Assembly: GCF_040187885.1 (NCBI RefSeq)
Contig: NZ_JBDPLH010000003.1
Span: 186,001-250,000, forward strand
Reading direction: 5' to 3'
Length of the DNA stretch: 64,000 nt
From: Roseateles_E cavernae
GTDB taxonomy: Bacteria; Pseudomonadota; Gammaproteobacteria; Burkholderiales; Burkholderiaceae_C
Shown here: positions 1-7,507 of the stretch, piece by piece
Layout of the letters: each line of letters starts with the position of its first letter
Numbering within the stretch: the first letter of the stretch is position 1
The notes under the pieces: model-generated
Told to the model about the DNA's origin: nothing
The model's input: only the letters and a program-made list of their open reading frames with translations
Database searches by the model: none
Translations under genes and position numbers: made by a program

Positions 1-356
1 ATCTCGGCGGGGCGCTGGTCCGACAGGCGCTGCGCGGTCTTGAGCCGGTCGACGCTGTGCACCCAGTCGAAGGCCTCAGCCACCGGCCGGGTCTTGTTGC
101 TTTGCAGAGGGCCGATCAGATGCCACTCGATCTGCGCGCGCAGATCGCCTAGCTCGGCGATCTTGTCGAGCCCCTCCTGCACATAGTTCTCGCCGAAGCG
201 GCGCGCGCCGGCCGCGAAGGCCTCGCGCACCGCGTCGCCAGAAAACGTCTTGCTGACCGTCAGCAGCGTGACACTTTGCACGGGCCGACCGGCGGCCTCA
301 CAGGCCGTTTCAATGCGCTCTTGCAGCTGTTGTAAGTTCTCGGAGATCGTCGCCAT
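1..356 (-). CDS. yggS: YggS family PLP homeostasis protein (5' part only)
   Basis: This is the amino-terminal part (about 118 residues) of a pyridoxal-phosphate-binding PROSC/YggS protein, a cytosolic single-domain PLP carrier that keeps B6 vitamers balanced. Reading leftward from the ATG at 356-354 gives MATISENLQQLQERI, then VTLLTVSKTF with the PLP-binding lysine, the FGENYVQE motif and the WHLIGPLQSNKT motif, all diagnostic of the family. The gene runs off the left edge, so its C-terminal half is not visible. It diverges from pilT across only 26 bases, the arrangement common in Pseudomonas and Burkholderiales. The predicted pilT -10 box overlaps the yggS start codon. Confidence 0.93.
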   Translation of the reverse strand, partial: MATISENLQQLQERIETACEAAGRPVQSVTLLTVSKTFSGDAVREAFAAGARRFGENYVQEGLDKIAELGDLRAQIEWHLIGPLQSNKTRPVAEAFDWVHSVDRLKTAQRLSDQRPAE

Positions 357-359
357 AAT
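330..359 (+). promoter_or_regulatory. candidate sigma70 promoter for pilT
   Basis: A TTGTAA box at 330-335 and a CATAAT box at 354-359 are separated by 18 bases and point toward pilT. The predicted transcript start near 366 leaves a leader of about 17 bases. The -10 box covers the yggS start codon on the other strand, so the two genes would compete for this DNA. This is pattern matching only. Confidence 0.45.
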
Positions 360-382
360 GGCCCACGCTAATTCGCTCGTTT

Positions 383-1426
383 ATGGACATCACCCAACTG
401 CTGGCATTCTCGGTCAAGAACAAGGCCTCCGACTTGCATCTCTCGGCCGGTTTGCCGCCGATGATCCGGGTCCACGGCGATGTGCGCCGCATCAATGTCG
501 AGGCACTCGAGCACCGCCAGGTGCACGATATGGTGTACGACATCATGAACGACTCGCAGCGCAAGGCCTACGAGGAGACGTTGGAGGTCGACTTCTCCTT
601 CGAGATCCAGGGCCTGGCGCGCTTTCGCGTCAATGCCTTCAACCAGAACCGCGGCGCTGGCGCCGTGTTCCGGACCATTCCGTCCAAGATCCTGTCGCTG
701 GAGCAGCTCAACGCGCCCAAGGTCTTTGCCGAGCTGGCGCTGAAGCCGCGCGGCCTGGTGCTGGTGACAGGCCCGACCGGCTCGGGCAAGTCGACCACCC
801 TGGCCGGCATGGTCAACCACCTGAACGAAAACGAATACGGCCACATCCTGACCATCGAGGACCCGATCGAGTTCGTCCACGAGTCGAAGAAGAGCCTGGT
901 CAACCAGCGCGAGGTCGGCCCGCACACGCTGAGTTTTGCCAACGCCTTGCGCTCGGCGCTGCGCGAGGATCCGGACTGCGTGCTGGTCGGCGAAATGCGC
1001 GATCTGGAGACCATCCGGCTGGCGCTGACCGCCGCCGAGACGGGCCACCTGGTGTTCGGCACCTTGCACACCTCGTCGGCGGCCAAGACCGTCGACCGTA
1101 TCGTCGATGTGTTCCCGGCGGCCGAGAAGGAAATGGTGCGGGCGATGGTGTCGGAATCGCTGGTGGCGGTGATATCGCAAAGCCTGTGCAAGCTCAAGGA
1201 CGGCACCGGCCGCGTGGCCGCGCACGAGATCATGCTGGGCACCTCGGCGATCCGCAATCTGATCCGCGAGAACAAGGTCGCGCAGATGTATTCATCGATC
1301 CAGACCGGCAACCAGCAGGGCATGCAGACGCTGGACCAGAACCTGACCGATCTGGTCCGGCGCAACATCATCTCGCCGATGGAAGCCCGATCAAAGGCCA
1401 AGTTCCCCGAAAATTTCCCTGGTTGA
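383..1426 (+). CDS. pilT: type IV pilus retraction ATPase PilT
   Basis: PilT is the hexameric cytoplasmic ATPase that depolymerises the type IV pilus and powers twitching. The 347-residue product has the family length. It begins MDITQLLAFSVKNKASDLHL, a classic PilT N terminus, followed by a PAS-like domain and the RecA-like core. Walker A (GPTGSGKST) lies near residues 130-138, followed by the Asp box (TIEDPIEFVH), Walker B (CVLVGEMRD) and His box (TGHLVFGTLHT). The C-terminal AIRNLIRENK segment is the PilT signature needed for retraction. No strong ribosome-binding site precedes the ATG. pilU follows 15 bases downstream, so the two are probably co-transcribed. The pilM-Q complex lies at the other end of this window. 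Confidence 0.97.
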   Translation: MDITQLLAFSVKNKASDLHLSAGLPPMIRVHGDVRRINVEALEHRQVHDMVYDIMNDSQRKAYEETLEVDFSFEIQGLARFRVNAFNQNRGAGAVFRTIPSKILSLEQLNAPKVFAELALKPRGLVLVTGPTGSGKSTTLAGMVNHLNENEYGHILTIEDPIEFVHESKKSLVNQREVGPHTLSFANALRSALREDPDCVLVGEMRDLETIRLALTAAETGHLVFGTLHTSSAAKTVDRIVDVFPAAEKEMVRAMVSESLVAVISQSLCKLKDGTGRVAAHEIMLGTSAIRNLIRENKVAQMYSSIQTGNQQGMQTLDQNLTDLVRRNIISPMEARSKAKFPENFPG

Positions 1427-1441
1427 TCAAGGATCCCCTTC

Positions 1442-2578
1442 ATGGAACGCGACCAGGCCTCGAAATTCATCAACGACCTCTTGCGCCTGATGATCTCGCG
1501 CAAGGGCTCCGACCTGTTCCTGACCGCAGATTTCCCGCCGGCCATCAAGGTCGACGGCAAGGTCACCAAGGTCTCGCCGCAGCCGCTGACCGGCCAGCAC
1601 ACCTTGCAGCTGGCCCGTTCCATCATGAACGACAAGCAGGCGGCCGAGTTCGAGCGCAACAAGGAATGCAATTTCGCGATCTCGCCGGCGGGCGTCGGCC
1701 GTTTCCGCGCCAACGCCTTTTTGCAGCAGGGCCATGTGGGCCTGGTCTTGCGGACGATTCCGGCCACGCTGCCGACGATTGCCTCGCTGGAGCTGCCCGC
1801 CATCCTCAATGATGTGGTGCTGGCCAAGCGCGGCCTGGTCATCGTGGTCGGCGCCACCGGCTCGGGCAAGAGCACCTCGCTGGCGGCCATGGTCGACCAC
1901 CGCAACGAGAGCACCTTCGGCCACATCATCACGATCGAGGATCCGGTCGAGTTCGTCCACCCGCACAAGAACTGCATCGTGACCCAGCGCGAGGTCGGCA
2001 TCGACACCGACAGCTGGGAATCGGCGCTGAAGAATTCGCTGCGCCAGGCGCCCGATGTGATCCTGATGGGCGAGCTGCGCGACCGCGAGACTATGGAACA
2101 CGCGGTGGCCTTCGCCGAGACCGGCCATCTGTGCATGGCCACCCTGCACGCCAACAGCGCCAACCAGGCGCTGGACCGCATCATCAACTTCTTCCCCGAG
2201 GAGCGGCGCAGCCAGCTGCTGATGGACCTGTCGCTGAATCTGCGCGCGCTGGTCTCGCAGCGCCTGCTGCCGCGCCAGGAGGGCAAGGGCCGGATCGCGG
2301 CGGTCGAGATCCTCTTGAACACGCCGCTGGTGTCGGACCTGATCTTCAAGGGCGAGGTCGGCGAGATCAAGGAGATCATGAAGCGCTCGCGCGAGCAAGG
2401 CATGCAGACCTTCGACCAGGCGCTGTTCGATCTCTACGAGGCCAACAAGGTCACCTACGAAGACGCGCTGCGCAATGCCGACTCGGTCAACGATCTGCGC
2501 CTGCAGATCAAGCTCAATAGCGAACGGGCCCGCTCCGGCGATCTGTCGTCCGGCACCGAGCATCTGACCATCGTCTGA
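1442..2578 (+). CDS. pilU: PilT/PilU family type IV pilus ATPase PilU
   Basis: This 378-residue ATPase is the PilT-dependent accessory retraction motor PilU. Walker A (GATGSGKST) is near residue 137, followed by the Asp box (TIEDPVEFVHP), Walker B (VILMGELRD) and His box (TGHLCMATLHA). The protein is longer than PilT at the C terminus and lacks the AIRNLIRE signature, having LVSDLIFKGEVGEIKEIM in its place, which is what separates PilU from PilT. It lies directly behind pilT on the same strand, in the usual pilTU order. In known systems PilU boosts retraction force but cannot retract pili alone. Confidence 0.95.
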   Translation: MERDQASKFINDLLRLMISRKGSDLFLTADFPPAIKVDGKVTKVSPQPLTGQHTLQLARSIMNDKQAAEFERNKECNFAISPAGVGRFRANAFLQQGHVGLVLRTIPATLPTIASLELPAILNDVVLAKRGLVIVVGATGSGKSTSLAAMVDHRNESTFGHIITIEDPVEFVHPHKNCIVTQREVGIDTDSWESALKNSLRQAPDVILMGELRDRETMEHAVAFAETGHLCMATLHANSANQALDRIINFFPEERRSQLLMDLSLNLRALVSQRLLPRQEGKGRIAAVEILLNTPLVSDLIFKGEVGEIKEIMKRSREQGMQTFDQALFDLYEANKVTYEDALRNADSVNDLRLQIKLNSERARSGDLSSGTEHLTIV

Positions 2579-2600
2579 GCCATCGTTTAGAGTCGGGTGC

Positions 2601-3500
2601 ATGAACGCACCCACCCGCACCTACGAACCCATCCCGCCGCGCCAAGTGGCGTTTCTCGGCCTCGGTGTCATGGGCTATCCCATGGCTGGCCATCTGGCCC
2701 GCGCCGGCCATGCCGTGACTGTCTACAACCGCACGGCCGCCAAGGCCCAGACCTGGGCCCAGGAATACGGCGGCAAGGCCGCTGCAACCCCGGCGGCCGC
2801 TGCGGCCGGTGCCGATATCGTGTTCGCCTGTGTCGGCAATGACGACGATTTGCGCTCGGTGGTGCTGGGCGAGGCTGGCGCATTGGCGGGCATGAAGCCT
2901 GGTGCCATCTTTGTCGACCACACGACGGCCTCGGCCGAGGTGGCGCGCGAGCTCTATGCCGCAGCGCTGGCCGCCGGCCTGCAGTTCGTCGACGCGCCGG
3001 TTTCGGGCGGCCAGGCCGGCGCCGTCAACGGCGCGCTGACGGTGATGTGCGGCGGCGATGCCGCGCCGTTCGCGAGCATCCAGCCGGTCGCCCTGGCTTT
3101 TGCGAAGGCCGTGACCCTGGTCGGCGCCCCGGGCGCCGGTCAGCTGGCCAAGATGGTCAACCAGATCTGCATCGCCGGCCTGGTGCAGGGCCTGTCGGAA
3201 GCCGTCGCCTTCGGCCAAAAGGCCGGCCTGGACATGAAGCAGGTGCTGGACGTGATCGGCAAGGGCGCGGCCCAGAGCTGGCAGATGGACAACCGCGGCA
3301 AGACCATGGTGGATGACAAGTTCGACTTCGGTTTTGCGGTCGACTGGATGCGCAAGGACCTGGGCCTGGTGCTCGACGAAGCCCGCCGCAATGGCGCCAA
3401 GCTGCCGGTGACGGCCCTGGTCGACCAGTTCTATGCCGATGTCCAGACCCTGGGCGGCAATCGCTGGGACACCTCCAGCCTGATCAAGCGGCTGAAGTAG
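2601..3500 (+). CDS. NAD(P)-dependent beta-hydroxyacid dehydrogenase (3-hydroxyisobutyrate dehydrogenase family)
   Basis: The 299-residue product has the two-domain layout of the family that includes 3-hydroxyisobutyrate dehydrogenase, tartronate semialdehyde reductase and succinic-semialdehyde/glyoxylate reductases. An N-terminal Rossmann fold carries GLGVMGYPMA near residue 20. The substrate-binding motif FVDAPVSGG follows, then the catalytic lysine helix GAGQLAKMVNQ. The exact substrate cannot be read from the sequence. It sits 22 bases after pilU and may be co-transcribed, though it has no obvious pilus role. A short N-terminal extension of about 13 residues precedes the usual first strand, so a later start cannot be excluded. 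Confidence 0.88.
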   Translation: MNAPTRTYEPIPPRQVAFLGLGVMGYPMAGHLARAGHAVTVYNRTAAKAQTWAQEYGGKAAATPAAAAAGADIVFACVGNDDDLRSVVLGEAGALAGMKPGAIFVDHTTASAEVARELYAAALAAGLQFVDAPVSGGQAGAVNGALTVMCGGDAAPFASIQPVALAFAKAVTLVGAPGAGQLAKMVNQICIAGLVQGLSEAVAFGQKAGLDMKQVLDVIGKGAAQSWQMDNRGKTMVDDKFDFGFAVDWMRKDLGLVLDEARRNGAKLPVTALVDQFYADVQTLGGNRWDTSSLIKRLK

Positions 3501-3521
3501 TCCTCCCCGCCGGGTGCCGAT

Positions 3522-4169
3522 CTATTTCGTCGGTGCCGGCTTCGGGGTGATGCGAGCCAGCTCTTCTTCGCTGATCAGCTCGACCGCGCGCACCACCTTC
3601 TGCACGCCGCTGACGCCCCGTGCGATCTCGGCGGCGCGGGTGGCTTCGCGCTCGGTGACACGGCCCATGATGTAGACGGTGCCGCGCTCGACCACGACGT
3701 AGAAGGCGTTGGAGATCAGGTCGCGGGCATCGACCAGGCTGGCCTTGACCTTGCTCGCGATCAGCACATCGTTGGAGCGGCTGGTCAGCGAGCTCTTGCC
3801 GGCGACGCCGACCTCGTTGAGCACCCGGCTGACGTTCTCGACCTGGGCCACCAGGCGCTCGGCCGCCTCGCGGTCGGCCTCGGTGGGCGCCTCGCCGGTC
3901 AGCAGCACGATGCGGTTGTAGCTGTTGACATTGATGTGCGCGCGCTCGCCGAACTGTTCGCGCAGCCGGGCGCCGGCCTTCAATTCGATGCCCTGGTCTT
4001 CGATCTGCGTGCCCGAGGTGCGGCGGTCGGTGCTCATCATCACGCCGCCCACCATCGCGCCGCCCAGTATCAGCGGCGCGCAGGCGCTGCTCAGCAGGGC
4101 CGCGCCCAGGGTGCTGAGCAGGACGGCGCGGCGCGCCAGCGATCGGGATTTCGGCAAGAACGGCATCAT
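3522..4169 (-). CDS. BON-domain outer-membrane lipoprotein, DolP/YraP-like
   Basis: The product is about 215 residues, with a lipoprotein signal peptide ending LLSSAC (Cys30 from the first of two adjacent ATGs at 4169 and 4166) and two BON domains. The first is around the QFGERAHINVNSYN segment and the second is the NAFYVVVERGTVYIMG segment. DolP, formerly YraP, is an outer-membrane lipoprotein that supports envelope integrity and BAM function in enterobacteria. Gene order supports the assignment: rsmI, yraN, diaA and this gene match the E. coli yraL-yraN-diaA-yraP neighbourhood, here without lpoA. Reading frame is open upstream of 4169 but there it overlaps diaA and codes nothing recognisable. 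It starts 31 bases after the diaA stop. Confidence 0.85.
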   Translation of the reverse strand: MMPFLPKSRSLARRAVLLSTLGAALLSSACAPLILGGAMVGGVMMSTDRRTSGTQIEDQGIELKAGARLREQFGERAHINVNSYNRIVLLTGEAPTEADREAAERLVAQVENVSRVLNEVGVAGKSSLTSRSNDVLIASKVKASLVDARDLISNAFYVVVERGTVYIMGRVTEREATRAAEIARGVSGVQKVVRAVELISEEELARITPKPAPTK

Positions 4170-4200
4170 GGCTTTCCAGTGGCTAGGGTTCGGGCGCGGC

Positions 4201-4773
4201 TCACTCGCCGGCACCCAGCAATTGCAGGTCCACCGCATCGCACAGGCAATGCGAGAGCAGACGGTGCGCCTCGGCGACGCGCGCGGCGCGACTGTGCGGC
4301 ACACGGATCTGCACATCGGTATCGAGCAGGGCGCCGCGCAGGTCTTCGTCCAGATTGCTGGTCAGCGCGATCACGCTCATCTCCTGCGCATGGGCGGCGT
4401 CCAGCAAGGCGCCATGGGTGGCGCGGGTGGCGCTCTGCGCCTCGAACATCAGCAGCAGGTCACCGGGATGGCCCAGGGCCTGGATCTGGCGGGTCAGTGC
4501 GGCCGTGGCATCGACCTGGCGGCTCAGCGCGTCCAGGCTCCAGGCCGCGAGACCGGGGCGCTCCTGCTCGAAGCGGCCGACCAGCAGCGCGGCCATATAG
4601 CGGGCGTCCAGATCCGAGAGCCCGAGCCCGCAGCACAGCACCCGGCCGCCGGCGGTGATGCCGTCCACCAGCATCTGCGCTGCGGCGGCCAGCGGCCGCG
4701 ACAGGCTCTCGGCCACCTGGTACTGCAGGTCGGCGCTCTCGAAGAATTGTTGTTGGATCCGTTGTTCAAGCAT
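4201..4773 (-). CDS. diaA: SIS-domain protein, DiaA/GmhA-like
   Basis: This 190-residue SIS-fold protein resembles DiaA, which binds DnaA and promotes orderly replication initiation, and the related phosphoheptose isomerase GmhA. The N-terminal helix, the LVGRFEQERPGLAA segment and the C-terminal LLSHCLCDAVD helix match DiaA. The usual sugar-phosphate loop (CGNGxSAxxAQH) reads CGLGLSDLDARY here, and the second binding loop (TRGNS-like) reads EAQSATRATH. Key ligand residues are therefore changed, which argues for a structural or binding role rather than isomerase activity. It lies between yraN and the dolP-like gene in the conserved yraN-diaA-yraP order. The symbol rests on synteny and overall similarity. 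Confidence 0.8.
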   Translation of the reverse strand: MLEQRIQQQFFESADLQYQVAESLSRPLAAAAQMLVDGITAGGRVLCCGLGLSDLDARYMAALLVGRFEQERPGLAAWSLDALSRQVDATAALTRQIQALGHPGDLLLMFEAQSATRATHGALLDAAHAQEMSVIALTSNLDEDLRGALLDTDVQIRVPHSRAARVAEAHRLLSHCLCDAVDLQLLGAGE

Positions 4774-4802
4774 TGGCGCGGATCATAAGCCAGGGAAAAC
4801 GC

Positions 4803-5183
4803 CTAGCCCGCATCGAAGGCGGCCTGCAGCCATTCGATGGCCTCGCCGTCCAGCGCGACCACATCGAAGCGGCAGGGTGGCGGCGAGGCGTAGCGCATCA
4901 GATAGCGGCGCGCCGCATAGATCAGGCGACGCTGCTTGGTGGGGGTGACGCTGGCGGCCGCGCCGCCATGCGAGAAGCCGGCCCGGGCACGCACCTCGAC
5001 AAAGACCAGGGTGCCGTCGCGATCACGCAGAATCAGGTCCACCTCGCCGGCCCGGGCGCTGGGTCCGGCGGCGACCCGATAATTGCGTTCCTGCAGCCGC
5101 AGGCCCTGCTGCTGCAGATGCTGTAGCGCCCGGTCTTCGGCAGCGTCCCCGCTTTTCTTGGGAGAGCCCTTTTTGTCGAACAT
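4803..5183 (-). CDS. yraN: YraN family (UPF0102) endonuclease-like protein
   Basis: The protein is 126 residues from the ATG at 5183 (MFDKKGSPKKSGDAAEDRA). It has the restriction-endonuclease-like YraN fold: a G-x-x-A-E-D-xA helix, GEVDLILRDRDGTLVFVEV with the catalytic-type D and E-x-V, and RRLIYAARRYL. The molecular role of the family is poorly defined. The frame stays open to 5249, but the upstream part overlaps rsmI and lacks family similarity. The chosen start overlaps the divergent rsmI TTG start by 11 bases, so both genes begin within the same few base pairs. It is probably the first gene of the yraN-diaA-dolP unit. Confidence 0.9.
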   Translation of the reverse strand: MFDKKGSPKKSGDAAEDRALQHLQQQGLRLQERNYRVAAGPSARAGEVDLILRDRDGTLVFVEVRARAGFSHGGAAASVTPTKQRRLIYAARRYLMRYASPPPCRFDVVALDGEAIEWLQAAFDAG

Positions 5184-6093
5184 CGATGCCTCCCTGCTGC
5201 TGCAGGTGGCCGCTGCGGCGGCCGGTGGCCAGCAGTATCCCGCAGCCACGCTCTATGTGGTGGCCACGCCGATTGGCAATCTGGCGGACCTGACATTCCG
5301 CGCCGCCCATGTGCTGAGCCTGGTCGATGCGGTGGCCTGCGAGGACACGCGGGTCAGCGCCGGCCTCTTGCGCCATCTGGGCCTGCACAAGCCGCTGATC
5401 GCGCTGCACCAGCACAACGAGCATCAGGGCAGCGCGGCGCTGATCGCCCGGCTGCAGGCCGGCGAGCGCATCGCCTACATCTCCGACGCCGGCACGCCGG
5501 CCATCTCCGACCCCGGCGCGGTGCTGGTGGCGGCCGTGGCCGCTGCGGGTCTGCGCGTCTTTCCGGTGCCCGGTGCCAGCAGCACGGTGACGGCGCTGAG
5601 TGTGGCCGGCGATGCGGCGGCGCAGGGCTTCGAGTTCGCCGGCTTCCTGCCGACCAAGGCGATGGAGCGCCGCACGGCGCTGCAGGCGCTGACCGGGAGC
5701 CCACGCAGCCAGGTGCTGTTCGAGGCGCCGCACCGCATCAAGGCGCTGGTCGAGCTGTTGGCCGAACTCTGCCCCGAGCAGCGGGTCACCGTCTGCCGCG
5801 AGCTGACAAAGCAGTTCGAGACCGTGCACACCGACGCCGCCGCCGCGCTGCCGGCCTGGCTGGCGGCCGACGCGCAGCGCGAGCGCGGCGAGTTCGTGCT
5901 GGTGCTGCATGCGCTGCCGGCCAGGGCCGCTGTCGAGGGCGACATTCCTGCGGACGCCTTGCGTGCGTTGAGCCTGCTGCTGGCCGAGCTGCCGCTGAAG
6001 CAGGCGGTGGCGCTGGCCTCGGAGCTGAGCGGGGCCTCGCGCAACCGGCTCTATGAGGCGGCGCTGGCGATCAAGAAGGCCCGCGAGGACTGA
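5173..6093 (+). CDS. rsmI: 16S rRNA (cytidine(1402)-2'-O)-methyltransferase RsmI
   Basis: RsmI uses S-adenosylmethionine to 2'-O-methylate C1402 in the decoding centre of 16S rRNA. The 306-residue product shows the family motifs in order: LYVVATPIGNLADLTFRA, CEDTR, YISDAGTPAISDPG, VPGASS, FEAPHRI and CRELTKQFE. No ATG fits. The best start is TTG at 5173-5175, preceded by GGGAGAG at 5160-5166 with six bases spacing, which gives an N terminus (L)SNIDASLLLQ. The frame is open back to an ATG at 5083, but that stretch encodes arginine- and cysteine-rich non-conserved residues antisense to yraN. The stop is followed immediately by the next gene. Confidence 0.93.
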   Translation: MSNIDASLLLQVAAAAAGGQQYPAATLYVVATPIGNLADLTFRAAHVLSLVDAVACEDTRVSAGLLRHLGLHKPLIALHQHNEHQGSAALIARLQAGERIAYISDAGTPAISDPGAVLVAAVAAAGLRVFPVPGASSTVTALSVAGDAAAQGFEFAGFLPTKAMERRTALQALTGSPRSQVLFEAPHRIKALVELLAELCPEQRVTVCRELTKQFETVHTDAAAALPAWLAADAQRERGEFVLVLHALPARAAVEGDIPADALRALSLLLAELPLKQAVALASELSGASRNRLYEAALAIKKARED

Positions 6094-6096
6094 GTG

Positions 6097-7476
6097 ATGA
6101 CGCCGGTTCGTCAGATGCCTCAGGCGCTGCGCGGTGCGCTGCTGTCGCTGCGCGTGCTGCTGCTGTCGGCGGGGCCGTTCGCGATGCTGGCGGTGGCCCT
6201 GCTGGTGCTGGCCTATTGGTGGCTGAATCCCAACCCGCCCAAGCGCGTCACCTTGGCCACCGGCCCGGCGCAGAGCGCTTACGAGGAGTTCGGCAAGCGC
6301 TATGCCAAGGCGCTGGCGGCCGACGGCATCACGGTCGTGCTGCTGCCCAGCGAGGGCTCGGCGGCCAATCTGCAGCTGCTGCGTGAGGGCCGGGCCGATC
6401 TGGGCTTTGTACAGGGCGGCACGGCCGAGCCGGACGTGATGCAGGGCCAGGAACTGCTCTCGCTGGGCAGCCTGTTCGTCGAGCCGGTCTGGCTGTTCTA
6501 CCGCGCCGACACCGCCCGCAAGGTGGCGGTCGGCGCGGGCGGCGGCAAGGCGGCCAAAGCCGCCATCAGCAGCGATGCGCGGCTCAGCAGCCTGGCGCAG
6601 CTGCAGGGCCTGCGTGTCAATGTCGGCACCGAGGGCAGCGGTGTGCCCAGCCTGGTGAACAAGCTGCTGGCGCTCAACAAGGTGGAGTCGTCCTCGGTGC
6701 GGCTCTCGCATCTGGCGCAGACCCCGGCCACCGTGGCCTTTCTCGACGGCGAGCTCGATGCCCTGGTGTTCGCCTCGGCGCCCGAGTCGCTGATGGTGCA
6801 GATGCTGCTGCAGACGCCCGGCGTGCGGCTGATGGACTTCGCGCAGAGCGAGGCCTATGCGCGCCGCTTTCCCTTTCTGACGCCTGAGACCCTGCCGCGC
6901 GGCGTGGTCGATCTGGCCGCCGACATCCCGTCCGACGATGTGCGCCTGGTGGCCTCGACCACCTCGCTGCTGGCGCGCGAGGACACGCACCCGGCGCTGC
7001 TGCAGCTGTTCGCGCAGAACGCCCAGACCATCCACGGCGGGGCCGGCTGGTTCAACCGGGCGCGCGAGTATCCGAACACCCGCCACAGCGAGCTGCCTGT
7101 CGCCAAGGAGGGCGAGCGCGCCATCAACGAGCCGGCGCCGCTGCTGCAGCGCTATCTGCCCTTCTGGATCGCCAATCTGGTCGAGCGCATGTGGCTGGTG
7201 ATGGGTGTCCTGATCGCGCTGCTGCTGCCGCTGTCGCGGGTGGTGCCGCCGCTCTATGCCTTCCGCATCCGCTCGCGGGTGTTCCGCTGGTATGGCGAGC
7301 TGCGCGAGATCGAGGCCCGGGCGGAGGCCGACCCGGCCGCCGCGCCCGCGCTGCTGCAGGAGCTCGACAGCCTGGAGGAGAAGGTCGGCAAGATCGTCGT
7401 GCCGCTGTCCTACACCGACGAGCTGTATTCCCTGCGCAACCATATCCATCTGGTGCGCAAGGGTCTGCGCCGCTGA
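6097..7476 (+). CDS. TAXI family TRAP-type solute-binding protein, membrane-anchored
   Basis: The 459-residue protein has an N-terminal membrane helix (about residues 20-45), a periplasmic binding domain of the TAXI family (TRAP-associated extracytoplasmic immunogenic), and a second membrane helix near residue 370 (MWLVMGVLIALLLPLSRV). A short cytoplasmic tail follows, rich in charged helix. The binding domain contains KRVTLATGPAQSAYEEFGKRY and LRVNVGTEGSG. Classical TAXI proteins are secreted and work with DctQM-like permeases. This one is anchored at both ends and has no permease gene beside it, so its ligand and partner are unknown. It begins three bases after the rsmI stop (GTG at 6094, ATG at 6097) and is likely co-transcribed with rsmI. 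Confidence 0.85.
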   Translation: MTPVRQMPQALRGALLSLRVLLLSAGPFAMLAVALLVLAYWWLNPNPPKRVTLATGPAQSAYEEFGKRYAKALAADGITVVLLPSEGSAANLQLLREGRADLGFVQGGTAEPDVMQGQELLSLGSLFVEPVWLFYRADTARKVAVGAGGGKAAKAAISSDARLSSLAQLQGLRVNVGTEGSGVPSLVNKLLALNKVESSSVRLSHLAQTPATVAFLDGELDALVFASAPESLMVQMLLQTPGVRLMDFAQSEAYARRFPFLTPETLPRGVVDLAADIPSDDVRLVASTTSLLAREDTHPALLQLFAQNAQTIHGGAGWFNRAREYPNTRHSELPVAKEGERAINEPAPLLQRYLPFWIANLVERMWLVMGVLIALLLPLSRVVPPLYAFRIRSRVFRWYGELREIEARAEADPAAAPALLQELDSLEEKVGKIVVPLSYTDELYSLRNHIHLVRKGLRR

Positions 7477-7507
7477 GGGCGGTGGCGCTCGGCCGCTCGC
7501 TCCTACA

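Noticed and set aside
568..2403. Long open frame on the minus strand opposite pilT/pilU
   Set aside because: GC-rich genes leave long antisense frames. The translation is low-complexity and pilT/pilU are certain on the plus strand.
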